From Arcuatula senhousia (lineage: Eukaryota > Mollusca > Bivalvia > Mytilida > Mytilidae), in the NCBI GenBank assembly GCA_963971305.1, contig OZ020311.1, forward strand, positions 6,758,001 through 6,822,000: 64,000 nt of DNA, in the 5' to 3' direction. A model generated the notes under the pieces. The model saw only the letters and a program-made list of their open reading frames with translations, ran no database searches and was not told where the DNA came from. Shown here piece after piece: positions 21,811-36,800 of the stretch; position 1 is the first letter of the stretch; every line of letters begins with the position of its first letter. The position numbers and the translations under genes were made by a program.

Positions 21811-24800
21811 GATGCCCTTTCAGAAATGAGACTGTTTTTACAAGGTGTGAATCGTGAGAGACCAGTTAACAATGAGAACTTGACCAAATCAGCCTTATAC
21901 CTTCTACAGACCTTACCCGTGGCCAGACATGCTGTCCTGGAATATTTGTGCAATGTTTTTGAAGAGGCTGTTCAGATCCAGATGAAACAATTACAGTTTG
22001 CTGAATTCCACCAAGATGATATAGGTTTGGTGTTTATTAATTTCTCTGTCCAATGCTTAACAGTTACTTCAATCTTCTTCATGGATTGAGTTTTAAAATA
22101 TTTTTTTTAGATTTTAAAGGATTGATACTGAAAGAAGCATATATAGTAGTACCATAGAGGCATTTCAATAAAGAGGAATTGGACTTCAAAAAGCAAAAGC
22201 ACTATCAGTGTACATGCACATGTACATTTAAGAAAGCACAAACGGTAACAGATTAACCACACATCATAACAAAAAATACTGCTAAACACATAAGCTTTCA
22301 ACTCCCATCAGAACTGTTTAAGCTACATGTACATGTTTCAATATTGTTATTTAAAAATCTGGAATATTACATTCCCTCAGAAATGAAAATTATAACAAAG
22401 TTCCAGACAAACAACAATAATGTTAAAATAACATGAAATATATTTTGTTAATTTGATTTTTTTGTGCAGAACATATGTTTTAATCATGTTAGTACCCATT
22501 TATTTCTATATTCAGCTCAGAATGGTGACAAGCTGGACTCTGTCATACAAGATGCTTGTGGAGTATTATTTAATTTTATCAAGACACACCCTACAGCTTG
22601 GGCACCCATTATTTCTACTGTAAGCATGCTATACTGTTATTTCTAAACAAATTCAGTGAAAGTTTTATTTTTGTTGAGAACTAATTTTCTTGGTTTTTTG
22701 TGGATTAAGCAAATCACATAATTTGATTTCCAACAAATAAAAAATAATGCATTAATTTATTTTAAAAGAAATATCAAAATGAAGCAATTCTATAAAAGGA
22801 GTACCCGATCTTTTCCATGGAGTTTCAGCAGGCTTTTTCAAAAAACAACAAAAATGTTTTACCATCCCATTTTAGGGTATTACTCTATTTTATTGACCGG
22901 GTTGGTCACGGGTCAATTATTTCGGGATTCTTCGTTTAAATCTTGCCTAAAACACTGAGAAATTTAAGCCCCGCCCAACCTTGTGAATAAAATAGAGTAA
23001 TATAAAGAAATAACACATTCAGGGGAGATAATTGTTGGACTGGAGTTTTATTAAAAGTAAAATAAAAGGTTGGGGTATCCTTTTGTTGGATCATTCATAG
23101 TTTTTCTTTTTAATCTACCACAACAAGGAGTCATGACAAAATGGTATTTTTCACAGGTAAAATATTTATTTTCATTCCCATTTCAGTGGTCTTTGGAACT
23201 CCTTGGACATTTAAGTAGTAAATACTCTAAACACAGAGGGGTTCCTCATTCAGGAAGTCTTAATGAACTGCTACAGCTGTGGATGACCTGTAAACCAACC
23301 AAATCTCTCATAGAGGTCGCCACTGAGTGTTTTGCAGCCATGTATGTATATTTGCAAAAAATCTTTGCCATGATCATGATGATCATCACACATTCTTGCC
23401 TGGTGAAAGTATCAATTTCAATGAGTACTTTTTGTAGTCCAAACAGAGAAATTTGATTTCCAACTAATAATAAATTTTGTATTGATATCTGTAACCATAA
23501 ACCATAAAACCATGAATTCATGGATCAACAAATTTGCATTTTATTCCAAATCCATAAATATTGATGCCAACATTGTCAAATTCAAAGTACACAGTAATTT
23601 ATATCCGTTTGAGAATTACCGTATTAGAATTTCATATATTGTTATTGTATATTGTTGAGATAACTTAGATGTATTTTTGACAAAGCTCGACTTGACTTTG
23701 TCAGGACTATAGTTTGTTGCTCTCTAGCTTAATTTTATAACTTTTTACAGGGTAAAAGGAGCACCAGAAGTGTGTGTTGATTCCTTGTTAGAAGCTTCTG
23801 TGAAGTACAGTCCACATTTTGATTGGGTGGTGGCTCACATTGGGTAAATACACACCATTATTTGTTTTTCAACTTTTTTTAATTTCATTTCAAAGAAATA
23901 TAGAAGGCATATAGTGTTCAAGTTTGTCTGTCTGTAATACCAAATAAGGTTTATCTAAAAAGGTTTTATTTGATAAACAAATAGTCAAAATTGTTCTTAA
24001 ATCTTACTAGATCTATCAAATACTCATTATTCTTGTTTGGAAAAAAATGATAATATCTCTAAGAGAAAAGCTTCATTGTGATGTTTTCAATTTATGACAT
24101 AAAAAAATTAACATTTATATGTTTTGAAAGGTGTGTTTAAACTTTGATGAAAAAGCTTGCTCATTTCAATTCTGAATGATTATAGAATTTCTGAAATATC
24201 AGGAAATAAATTTGATATTTTATAAAAATCAGCTTTGCAAGTCTTGATATTGAATTAGTCACAAATTATTAAATATTCCATGTTTTATTATAGTTCCTGT
24301 TTCCCTAACACTATCATTACTCGAGTGTTGATGAGTGGACTAAAGGATTATTGTAAACATGGATCACAGGCACCAGACGGAAGTGTGACGGACGATAAAG
24401 TTCCAAAGATGACATCAGCTGTAGGAATTCTGGGACATCTTGCTTCTAAGCATGGACATGACATCAGGAGTGCTCTTATGAAACTGTTTGAGGTATAAAT
24501 AGAAAAAAGAATTATCCATTCTTCTATAAATCTTATAGCATACCTTAGCAATTACACAAATTTCAGTAAATACCTTTGAAAACAAATAAGTTGTTACAGA
24601 TGTTTTCAGGCATAGTAAGAAAGCAATCAATACCAAAAAAGGCAACCTTATCAAAATTACAAATACCAAAATGCGGGTATAAACAATTAATTTGGATATG
24701 CTATATATTGATATTTCAAGGAGTAACCTCTCATCAGTAGCATTTGAATCAAAACTTTTGAAGGTCAAATTCCAAAACTGTTGAAAACAAAAAGTACTCA

Positions 24801-27800
24801 AAACCAAAACGTTCAAACAAGGAGCCAAATCCAGCACTGAGGATATCGACCATGTGCATTACAAGGAAAGAAACCTGGTGTTTTAAACAATTTTTAATTT
24901 AAAAATCGGAAATTTCAGTGACATAATAGAAATTTTATGGTTAATTGTGTCAGACAAGTCTAACAACCAGGCTTGTGATTACCCTTAGGGACCTCTGGTC
25001 CACTAGGAGCAGTTATCGCCTAGTGGTTTCAAAATTACAAATACCAAAACGCGGGTATAAATGGTTGATTTAGCTATGCTATATATCAATTTTTCAAGGA
25101 AATCATGTCCTAAAATTAAATAGAAAAGTTTAAAAAACCCTCAATACAATTTAGGGTAAAATAACAATGAATTTAACATTAACAGAAACAATCTTGCATC
25201 CAAAAAGAGCCTTGAGTTTGAATGGTCTTTATGTATCTTATTCTTCCGAGAAGTTTGAAAGCAGAGGACGAGATTATTAAGAAGTCTACAATACCATTCC
25301 TTTTAAAACTGGCCTCATTAACTTCTATGGTAATAAATATACTGACTGTTTGATTTATTTGCTTTTTCAGAGTAGTTTGACAGCAGAGAGTGAGATACTG
25401 AAGAAATATACAGTACCATTCCTGTAAAAACTGGTCTCATTTGCTACTGAAATTACTGACTATTTTATTTTACTTGGTTTTTCAGAGTAGTTTGACAGCA
25501 AAGAGTAAGATTATTAAGAAGTCTACGGTAACATTCCTGTTAAAACTAGCCTCATTATCTCTTAATTGACTGACCTTTAAATAAACTTGCCTTTTTCAGA
25601 GTAGTTTGACAGCAGAGAGTGAGATTATAAAAAAGTCCACAGTACCGTTTCTGTTAAAGCTGGCCTCATTATCTCCTATGTTACTGAATATACTAACAAC
25701 AGATCTGATGAAAATGTGTAAGTGTCACAGTGTGATCTGTAGTGGTACTGTGGATTCATTTATTTTCGTGGGTTCCAATTTTCGTGGTTTGGGAAAAAAG
25801 AATTAGTTGGTGGAATCTTGAATTCATGGTTTTGAAGTTTGTTGCATACAAAGCAATGTTAATTTTCCTTTTCGCTGGGTATAGAATTTCGTGGGTCAAA
25901 GCCACCCACAAAAACCATGAAAATTGGTACCCCACGAATAATAATGAAACCACAATACAAAAGAGAAAATTTTAATCACTGACCATCAATCCTACATTTA
26001 TATGTGTATTGTGTCTTTTACTTTATTCAAAATCAGCCAGTCATTTTTTAATCTTCTTTTTTTCACCCAGCTGCAAAATGGAGTGGGGACAGATATACCC
26101 TGTATCTGTCAGTGTATGTATTTGTCTCATGAAAAATGATGTGTTTCCCATCTATTTCAGTAACACCTCAAGTCCTTAATCAACTAAACACAGTACTGTC
26201 ACAATGGAAGAACACGAATCATCAAGAATATGAAAGGTAGGAAAATACTTGTTTAATCAACATGTTACTGTTTCAGTTACACCCACAAGTGTAAAAAAAA
26301 CACTTAATGTTATCACAAATGAAGTACACAAATCATTATTTGAAAGATTGGAACAAGAGAGGTCTATGTCCACAAATCATGATTTTAAGGTGATTCTTTA
26401 CTGTGGTTTTTTGATTTTTGTCTGGCCTGTGCAGCAGAGGGAGGCATTTGTGTTATTTTACCAGTGGCGACTGTGATGATGACCTGGTTAACCTTTTTGT
26501 TAAGGTTTTATGAGCACCTCCTTATATCAAGAACTACAAATGTATAAGTCCTAGGTCGATGAAACTTGGTATGCAAATGCCCAAGTAGTAGCTTAGCACA
26601 GCCTCATCCCTATATCTTGACCTTGATTTTCCAGTTGAGTGACTTTGACAATTCTCAATGCATATAACAGCAATGTTTTTTTAACTTAAAACTACTTGTG
26701 CAAACCACAAAACCAAATTTCCAATGCTTTTTGGGGGAAGACTATGAAAATTTATCACATTAAAAATAAATGAATCCAAAAAGTTGTTTATGACATTGTT
26801 ATATGAAGTCCTTTCTCAAGGTTATTAATCATGTTGTCTAATTTCAGTTTTCTCCTGCTGGTCGTCCACTTAGTAATACAAAGTGATATTGGAGCATACC
26901 AAGTTCTCTTGTTTTTTCTAAAGACAGCTATACCATCAGGTAATTCTAGTAGTGGGCATCCCATTGTAAAGAACAATATTGTATTCTGGTTTATTTTTGT
27001 TTATACATGTATCTATCAAATTAAAAAATAATCCTTTTGTTCATTAAAGTAAAAACCTGAATGCCAAAATCTTAAGTTTTTGTGTACATGTATAAAAACT
27101 TGTTGTACTGTTGAAATGACAATGTCTTGTTTTTGTCTCGCCTGCGACGAAAAGTCGCGGAAGGCGAGACATAGGTATTACTTTCGTAAACTTTTTTGTA
27201 AGACTTTTGTGGACAATAAATTGCTTGAAAAGTATAATAGCTAGACATCTGATATTTGTTATACAGACAGTTCAGGTTATGGTTTATGCAACTGTCACCA
27301 TGCCGTGTGACCCTGACCCAATTTTCACGCTCCAGTGACTCTGTGAACTTAGGTCTTTTTTCAGGCTGTAAACTTTTTTGAAAGACTTTTGTGGACGATG
27401 AATTGCTGGAAAAGTATAATAGCTAGGCATCTGATATTTGGTATACAGACAGTTCAGGTAATGGTCTATGCAACTGTTACCATGCCGTGTGACCCTGACT
27501 CCATTTTCACGCTCCAGTGACTCTGTGAACTTAGGTCTTTTTTCAGGCTGTAAACTTTTTTGTAAGACTTTTGTGGACGATGTATTGCTGGAAAAGTATA
27601 ATAGCTAGGCATCTGATATTTGGTATACAGACAGTATAGGTTATGGTCTACACAACTGTCACCATGCCGTGTGACCCTGACCCCATTCTCACGCTCCAAT
27701 GATTCTGTGAACTTAGGTCTTTTTTCAGGCTGTAAACTTTTTTGTAAGACTTTTGTGGACGATGAATTGCTGTAAAAGTATAATAGCTAGGCATCTGATA

Positions 27801-30800
27801 TTTGGTATACAGACAGTTCAGGTTATGGTCTACGCAGCTGTCACCATGCCATGTGACCTTGACCCCATTTTCACGCTCTAGTGACTCTGTGAACTTAGGT
27901 CTTTTTCAGGTAGAAAACTTTTTTGTAAGACTTTTGTGGACAATTAATTCTGGAAAAGTATAATCGCTAGGCATCTGAAATTGGGTATACAGACAGTTGA
28001 GATTATGGTTAACGTAAAAGTCCCCATGCCATGTGACCATGACCCCATTTTTAGGGTCCAGTGACTCTGTGAACTTAGGTCTTTTTTTCAGGCAGAAAAC
28101 TTTTTGCAATACTTGTGTGGACAATAAATTGCTTGAAAAGTATAATAGTTAGGCATCTGATACTGGTTATACAGACACAATTTGTGTTTATATCAAGAAA
28201 TCAAAGCTTAGGTGGTTGATTTTAGTGATGGTGCCGGCAGGCGAGACATACTTTTAGTGGCCACACTTGTATATGAAAAGTGGAGGTACTAGTATATAGT
28301 GATAGGGGTGTCCATCCATGCATACGTCTATGTGTCTGTCCTTCCATTACACCTTAGGGTACCCATCTCTTATACACAACTCCTCCAAACCCCTCAATGG
28401 ATTTTAGTGAAAGTTTCACACAATCTTAATTACATAATGTAGATGTGCACCTATTCTAAAATTTGATCTGATTGATTTTAGGGGTTTCCCATAGCAAAAC
28501 ATGGATTTTGCCATTAGATGACAAAGGGGGGTACCAAACTCTTATCTGCAACTCCACCCAAACCCTTAAATGGCATTAGATGATTACATAATATAGATAT
28601 GAAACTCCTATTTGAAATATTATCTGATGAATTTGGAGGTTTGTCATAGCAAAACATGGACCTAGCTATAAGACGACAAGGGGATACCCATCTCTTATCA
28701 ACAAGCCCTGAAACCCCTCAACGGAAATTTTCACACAGTCTTTACAACATAATGTAGAGGTTCATCTCCTATTTTGAAATTTTATCTGATTGATTTTTTT
28801 TGGGGGGGGAATTATATTTGAGCAGCTGCTTACAGTTTTTCTAGCTTTTGGTACATGTATTATAGTTTCTTCAGTAACTGCTTTATGATAAAGTTTTGTT
28901 TATTTGTTTGCCTATCTTTTCAGGTGAAATGTCAGATCAGATTCACCAAGATGTTCAGGATACCTGCTCTTTTCTGATTGTAAGTGAAAATATATTCAAA
29001 GTAGTGAAAACAAAACTTATTTTTATAGAATCTTTTTGAGACAAAAGCCATTATCATTATCGGTGTAACAAATTACTTTTCTAGCAAATGATGTGTATTG
29101 TGATATTCTACTTGAATCTTGGTACTTATCACAACACAAAAACTTCATCAAGGCTAAAAGTTCTTTGACTGTCAATTTCCGGAATCAGTAATGTTTTTCA
29201 GGATTTCAACTCATTTGCACATGTGCAGCAAATATTGTTGACGGTTTCTTTCCCCAGCAATAAAAAAAATAATTTTATTTATTGAAATATTAAAGCAAAA
29301 TACATCGTCTGTCATAAAATGAATGAGCAAAAACAAGATTATTAAAGCAGAACAGTATGATTTGGATTTATTGAATCAGAGGACAATATCATTTGTATTG
29401 TTTGCAGCCTGGCCGTATCAAGAATTGAATTGAAAGATTTCAGTACGTAAGGTGAATTGTTTCCCTCCTAATAAATATCACTTCTCAATTCAACAATGAT
29501 TTTATTGGACATACAATGTCATAGCGTGAGTCTGCTGCATAACACTTGAAATGGTCATTAAAACACATGTAAATTTTTAATAAAACAAAATCATAATGAT
29601 TCATATTCATCTGACTAAATGTAGACTTCTGTCAATTTTAAACAAACATTAAGTAATAATTTTGATTTATATTCTTGCCTATAATTCTTTCCCAGGACCA
29701 GTTATTAAGAGAGGTGCAGACGGCCGTCTATCACAGACAGAATAATGGTATGATAGAGGTCCCCTTCCTGGCATCACTGGCCCCAAAGGTCAACGAACTC
29801 ACTAGGCTGTTGTTACAGAGTGATGGCATGGTGTAAGTATTAGATACAATACATATGTAACAGTTATTAAGAGAGGTACAGACAGCCGTCTATCACAGAC
29901 AGAATAATGGTATGATAGAAGTCCCCTTCCTAGCATCACTGGCCCCAAAGGTCAATGAACTCACTAGGCTGTTGTTACAGAGTGATGGCATGGTGTAAGT
30001 ATTAGATACAATACATATGTAACAGTTATTACGAGAGGTACAGACAGCCGTCTATCACAGACAGAATAATGGTATGATAGAGGTCCCCTTCCTGGCATCA
30101 CTGGCCCCAAAGGTCAACGAACTCACTAGGCTGTTGTTACAAAGTGATGGCATGGTGTAAGTTGTGTTTACTCATCCATAAAACATTAAATTGGCCGGAT
30201 TTCACGGAGTGAAAAATCCGGGTTATAAAATGGTGAACGTCTGGCGGGCGGGCCAGAAAAATTTTTCGTTACAGTTTTCTCAGCAACTACTAATCACAGC
30301 CACTTGATATTTGGTATACAGCATCAGGATAGGGTCCCATAACGTGGGATTCGATTTTAGGTCTGTCGCTCACCTACTTCCTGTTTAACGAAATCTGGCC
30401 ATTTTTGACTTTGACAGATTTTTTGTAAACAGTTAATCACGCCTTTTAATAATTTTATCACCCCTAAGTTTTCATTCAACAATAGAACATTTTATCTTAT
30501 GAACAGTTAAACACCCCTGAGTTTTCATTCAATATGGACCATTCTTTCTTATAAACAGTTCAACAACCCTGAGTTTTCATTCAATAATGGACCATTCTAT
30601 CTTATAAACAGCTAATCACCCCTGAGTTTTCATTCAATAATGGACCATTTTATCTGAAAAACAGTTCAACACCCCTGAGTTTTTATTCAATTATAGAAGA
30701 TTCTATCTTATAAACAGTGAATCACCCCGAGTTTCCATTCAATAATGGAACATTCTATGTTATAAACAGTTCATCACCCCTGAGTTTTCATTCAATTATA

Positions 30801-33800
30801 GAACATTCTATCTTATAAAGAGTTAATCACCCCTGAGTTTCCATTCAATAATGGAACATTCTATCTTATAAACAGTTAATCACCCCAAGTTTTCATTCAA
30901 TTATGGAACATTCTATCTTATAAACAGGTAATCACCCCTGAGTTTTCATTCAATAATGGAACATTCTATCTTATAAACAGTTAATCACCCCGAGTTTCCA
31001 TTCAAAAATGGACCATTCTATCTTATAAACAGTTCATCACCCCTGAGTTTTCATTCAATTATAGAACATTCTATCTTATAAAGAGTTAATCACCCCTGAG
31101 TTTCCATTCAATAATGGAACATTCTATCTTATAAACAGTTAATCACCCCAAGTTTTCATTCAATTATGGAACATTCTATCTTATAAACAGTTAATCACCC
31201 CTGAGTTTCCATTCAATAATGGAACATTTTATCTTTTAAACAGTTCATCACCCCCGAGTTTCCATTCAATAATGGACCATTCTATCTTATAAACAGTTAG
31301 TCACTCCCTGAGTTTTCATTCAATAATGAACCATTCTATCTTATAAACAATTTATCACCCTTGAGTTTCCATTCAATAATGGAACATTCTATCTTATAAA
31401 CAGTTTATCAATACTGAGTGTCCATTCAATAGTGGAACATTTTATCATAAAAACAGTTTATCACCCTAAAGTATTCATTCCGTAATGGAACATTCTTTCT
31501 TATAAACAGTTAATTATCCCTGAGTTTTCACTTGAAATTGGAACATTCTATCTTATAAACAATTAATTAATCAACCTGAATCTTATTTTTTCATCATATA
31601 GAATAAAAGTTAGTGCAGATATAGAAAAATTTCTTTTTATCAAATTTTTATTTTGTTGTAACACCTTAACAAAGCAATATAAAGACTTCTTGCATTGAAT
31701 GTCAGGCAAGGAGTTCAGATTCCTTGGAGCCTCTAGTGTATTGAATGAATTCCTCTTGCAGCTCTCTATGGCTGATGAAGCTGCTGTCTTATGTAGCACT
31801 CTATAGTGGACAAGATTGTACAGCTGAGATCCTTGTTTGTATTCTGTCAGAAGCCACAAATCATAAACAGGTATAGTTATATTATCGGTGAACTTTCATC
31901 AGATCTCTAATTGTTTTATAATATTTCAAGCTTTATTATTGTCATGATAAATCTTAAGCAAAATTTCTCATAGTGAAACTCTAGATGATGAAATTGTGGC
32001 TGTTAGTAGGTGGGCTGATAGGAAAACATTTTCTTAACAGATTCCTCAGAAACTACTTATCACAGCATCTTGATATTTGGTTTAAAGCATCAATATAAGG
32101 CCCCACATTGTGGGAGTTTTTTCAATTTTTTTCTTTGGCTTTCTTTATTCCTTTTTAATGAAATCTGCCATTTTTTATGTCCCTGTGACGACATGTCGGG
32201 GGGCATTAAGTTTTACTCATGTCCGTCCGTACATACGTACGTACGTACGTCAGTCCATATGAATTTCTGTCAAGCTTTTCTCAGATAACATACATGACAG
32301 TGATTTGAAACTTGGTAGGATGATCAAGTATGACAAACTGTATGTCCTAAGCAAATTTTAGACCTGTCAGACATCTACTTCCTGTTTTGGACATAAGCCG
32401 ATATGAAAAAATGTGAACATGACTTTGGAAATATCTGTCAAGCTTTTCTCAGAAACCCTACATGAGAATGATTTGAAACTTGGTAGGATGAATCAGTATG
32501 ACAAACTGTACGTCCTGAGCCATTTTCAGACCTGTCGGGCATCTACTTCCTATTTGGGACTTAGGCCGATGTGAAAATATATGAACATGATTATGAAAAT
32601 TCCCGTCAAGCTTTTCTCAGGAACCTTACTTGAGAATGATTTTAACTTAGTAGGGTGGTTCAATGTGAGGAACTGTACATCCTAAGCGGTTTTCAGACCT
32701 GTCGGGTATCTACTTCCTGTTTGGGATTTAGGCTGATGTGAAAATATATGGACATGACTATGAAAATGTTCGATAAGCTTTTCTCTGAAACTGTACATGA
32801 GAATAATTTCAAACTTGGTAGGATGATTTATTATGAAAAACTGTATGTCCTAAGCAATTTTCAGACCTGTCGGACATCTGCTTCCTGTTTGGGGCTAGCA
32901 GGGGCATCTGTGTCCCATGGACACATTCCTTCTTTATTCTTTATACAAGCTGTTTTTAACAGCTTTAGTTATAAAAAAAATTATCTTGTTTTACAGTTAT
33001 CAAGATCTTTGGACCTTCAGAGCACAGTCGAAGTCAAGCTTGGGGATGTTTTGCCCACAACTGTACAGAAAATTATAGACTTGTTCATGACAGAGAAATT
33101 AGAAAATACAAAACAACTTTTAGGGAACTTGCTTTCTATTGTTAAATGGGAGAACTCATCCCATGTGGCAAAGGAATTAAGGTGAGAATTGGAAGGTCTT
33201 ATGGTTGTAAAGGAGTATACCCATAAAGGCCCTAAGTGTCATGTTATTTTTTTCAGATTTTCAAAAACCTTTGAAGTTAAGAAAAATCAGTGGGGCTAGA
33301 TGGACTTGAATCATAATATCTGACAGATAAGATTTTAAGGATAATTAACTTTTTAGAACACAATTAGGCTTAACATACTACAGAAGCAAAGGTAGCTATT
33401 TAGTTTGCAAAAGTCAGAGCTTACACAGTCAACTAAAATACCTGTTATAGTCTGTGTAGCTCTAGCAATTTGAATAGCAAATAAGAGGTTAAAACCGTTT
33501 TTTGGAACACCGGGATGCAAAAAAAAAAAAGGATTTTTTTAATTCAGGTGTATTATAATGTCTTAGAAAATTTACTTAACCATAAAAATTTCTTTTTTGC
33601 AACAAAATCTGAGAAATTTTCAACACACTTCAAAAATCAAAATAAAAAAATACTTATAAAAGCATACATATTCTTTTTCCTTTCAGGTCTCTATATCAAT
33701 ATTGTATACACCAGAAGTGGGAATCCTTCCTGCCACTGCTGAACCACTCTGACCTCGATGTGGCCATCACAATGTTACGCATTATAAACCTCGTAAAGAT

Positions 33801-36800
33801 ATCAAACTCTTTATCCAGCCACACCAGTCTAGTTCTTTGTTCATCTTTAGCCCAGTTGTTCTTTAGAGTTTTAGATATAGAAGGTGAGTTTGTTGTTTCT
33901 ATTTCTCCATGCTTTACATCATAAAACTTATCAAGCTTTCAAAGTCTGTATCCAGTCATAAAACGTCGGTAAACCTTGCTTTTCTACCTGTTAATAAGAC
34001 TCACCTAAATAAAAATTCTATATTTTTTGGCAATAACTATGTAAAGTGAATTTAGATGAAAGATGATTTTGACGTTTTTTACGTAAGTGATGTAAATTCA
34101 TATAATTTCAGATTCTAAAAAAGCATTTGAGATGGCTAACGTCTGTAAACAGTGTGTGAAACAGTTAAATACTCAGTCTTATACTCAGTGTGTTATGGTG
34201 AGATTCATCCTTGAGGCATTGTTTACAAATGTAAGTCTTATATGAGGCAGGTTAAACCTGTGACGCTCCCGAAGTTACAATTAATTTTATTCTTTTTTTT
34301 GTTTGAAAATAATTGTGGGTTACGTGTGCATTTTAATGACCTCTAAAAATTTTAAAGAAAAAAGCGTTAAAAAGACGCCGAAAGTTTGGGAAAACAAGCA
34401 TGCTTAACCGGAAGTTGAAGGAAAATTCAGCTCATAGTATAACTAAGATATTAATATTTCTACCATTATCGCTCTCTTTGGGAGCGTATTAACCATGTAA
34501 ATCTGTTTTAGCAAAAAAAGTGGAAAAAATGCTATAAGAAAGTCATCTTAGTCTAAGGATCATCTTTGCTTATATTCTAAGACAGAAATAAACTACCATT
34601 TCACCTCATGTATTTTCCTGTGTCAACTTGTCTGTCTGAAGTAAATCTCTCTGAACCTAACACAGTGATAACAAACACTTTGAAAATGTGCACTTAACCT
34701 TTAGAGGTCATCTTATACCCCATTCGCACAAAAAATGATGGAATGTTTAACTGAGAGCTTTTCCAAGAAAAAAAAATATGTATGGTTGCATTGGAATGCA
34801 TTTTTAGCCGAGTTGTAACGAAGTTGAACTCGGCTATTGTGATGATGATGGCGGGCGGCTGGGCGGGCGGGCGGGCAGGCGGTTGTCAACAATTGGTTTC
34901 CAGACCATAACTCAAAAAGTTGTGAACCGATTTTAATGAAACTTTAGGATATTGTTACATACCATAAGAGGAGGAACCCTATTGATTTTGGGGTAAATCC
35001 GTTCAAGGTCAAGGTCACAGCGATAGAAAAACCTTAGAAAATTTCTTGAATTAGTGGTTTCCGAACCATAACTCAAATAGTTTTCGACTGATTTTATTGA
35101 TAGTTTGGGATATTGTTGCATACCATAAGAGCAGGAACCCTACAGATTTTTGGGTAAATCCGTTCAAGGTCAAGGTCACGGTGACAGAAAAAGGTTAGAA
35201 AATTTCTTGAATTATTGGTTTCCAGACCATAACTCAAAAAGTTTTCAACTGATTTTAATGAAACTTAAGGATATTGTTACATATCATAAGAGGAGGATTC
35301 CTATTGATTTTTGGGTGAATCCGTTCAAGGTCAAGGTCAAAGCGATAGAAAAACCTTAGAAAATTTCTTGAATTAGTGGTTTCCGGACCATAACTCAAAT
35401 AGTTTTCAACCGATTTTATTGAAAGTTTGGGATATTGTTACATACCATAAGAGGAGGAATCCTATTGATTTTTGGGTAAATCCGTTCAAGGTCAAGGTCA
35501 CAGTGACAGAAAAAGGTTAGAAAATTTCTTGAATTATTGGTTTCCAGACCATAACTCAAAAAGTTTTCAACTGATTTTAATGAAACTTAAGGATATTGTT
35601 ACATACCATAAGAGGGGGGACCCTATTGATTTTGGGGTAAATCCATTCAAGGTCAAGGTCACAGCGACAGAAAAACATTTGAAATTTACTTAAAAAAGCA
35701 GTTTCTGGTCAATTACTCAAAAATTTGTCAACATATTTTAATGAAACTTTGTAATGTTGTTACCAATTATAAGAGGAGAAACCCTAATGATTTTTAGGTA
35801 ATTTCGTTCAAGGATCAAGGGCAGAGCGGCAGAAAAACATGGTTTCAGGACAATTACTCGAATAGTTCTCAATCGATTTTACCTGCTGAAACCATTCCTC
35901 AATTTGTCTCGATTTTACATGTAATGCCTGTAATAACCAATTATGTTAAATCTTATAATAAAGACAAGGAAAGTTTAGGTTAATAAAATACGGCAACTCG
36001 GCTTTTGCACCCATGTGCATATTGATTTATGTATTTTTAATATGTTGTATGAGGTTCTTGAAGAAATGTTACAAATTACAAATTGCAAAAAAAACAGGAG
36101 GGGTGGCAGGTTCTAGACTAAGACATTAATTGTCTTTAAATGCATGTAATGTGTTATAAACAAGCTGTATACAAAATTATTATTTTGTCTAACAGGAAAT
36201 AGCTGGATTATTTGGCGGTAAAATAGTTGCCAAGGTGATACCAGAAAAAGGTGAATTTGTTATGTTGGGTGATGAGAACAGAAAGCAGGGGTTGACATTG
36301 ACCCTTCAGAAGTCAAACTCCAGTGTCTTCCATGCTGGAATCATTGGCAAGGGTCTAAAACCAAGTCATCAGTTCCATGTATTGAAAAGGGTAGGTTTGT
36401 GAAAACGTAATGATGTAAATAAATGTTCATCCATAATATTAAACAATGTGTTAAAATGTGCAAAAATGTGAACAGACTGACATTCAGATATGATCATTTG
36501 CTAAAATTAAAAGGTTTCTCTGTATGCAGATGAGCAATGTGATTTTTTTTTATTCAGCCTTTTCTTAAAAGGTTTGATTTTGATTGATATTCTTTTATGA
36601 TCTCTATAATGACACGGATCAAGCCTATTAATGAACATTTTTTTTACGAAAATCCACTTTTTGAGGAAATTTTCTTTCCTTACTTTATACAACAAATCGA
36701 AAGTATCTAACTCATTAATCACCTGCTGTTACCAATGCTTTTCAAAAAAGGTTTGTTCAATTTTAGGATCACGTTATAAGAAACAAGCAATGTCTGATAG

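Noticed and set aside
30430..31566. CRISPR-like regular array (53-bp spacing)
   Set aside because: Units are contiguous and similar along their whole length, with no unique spacers, in a eukaryotic intron.
31770..31790. CTGATGA hammerhead core inside an INTS5 exon
   Set aside because: No stem II or GAAA follows; it is part of conserved coding sequence.
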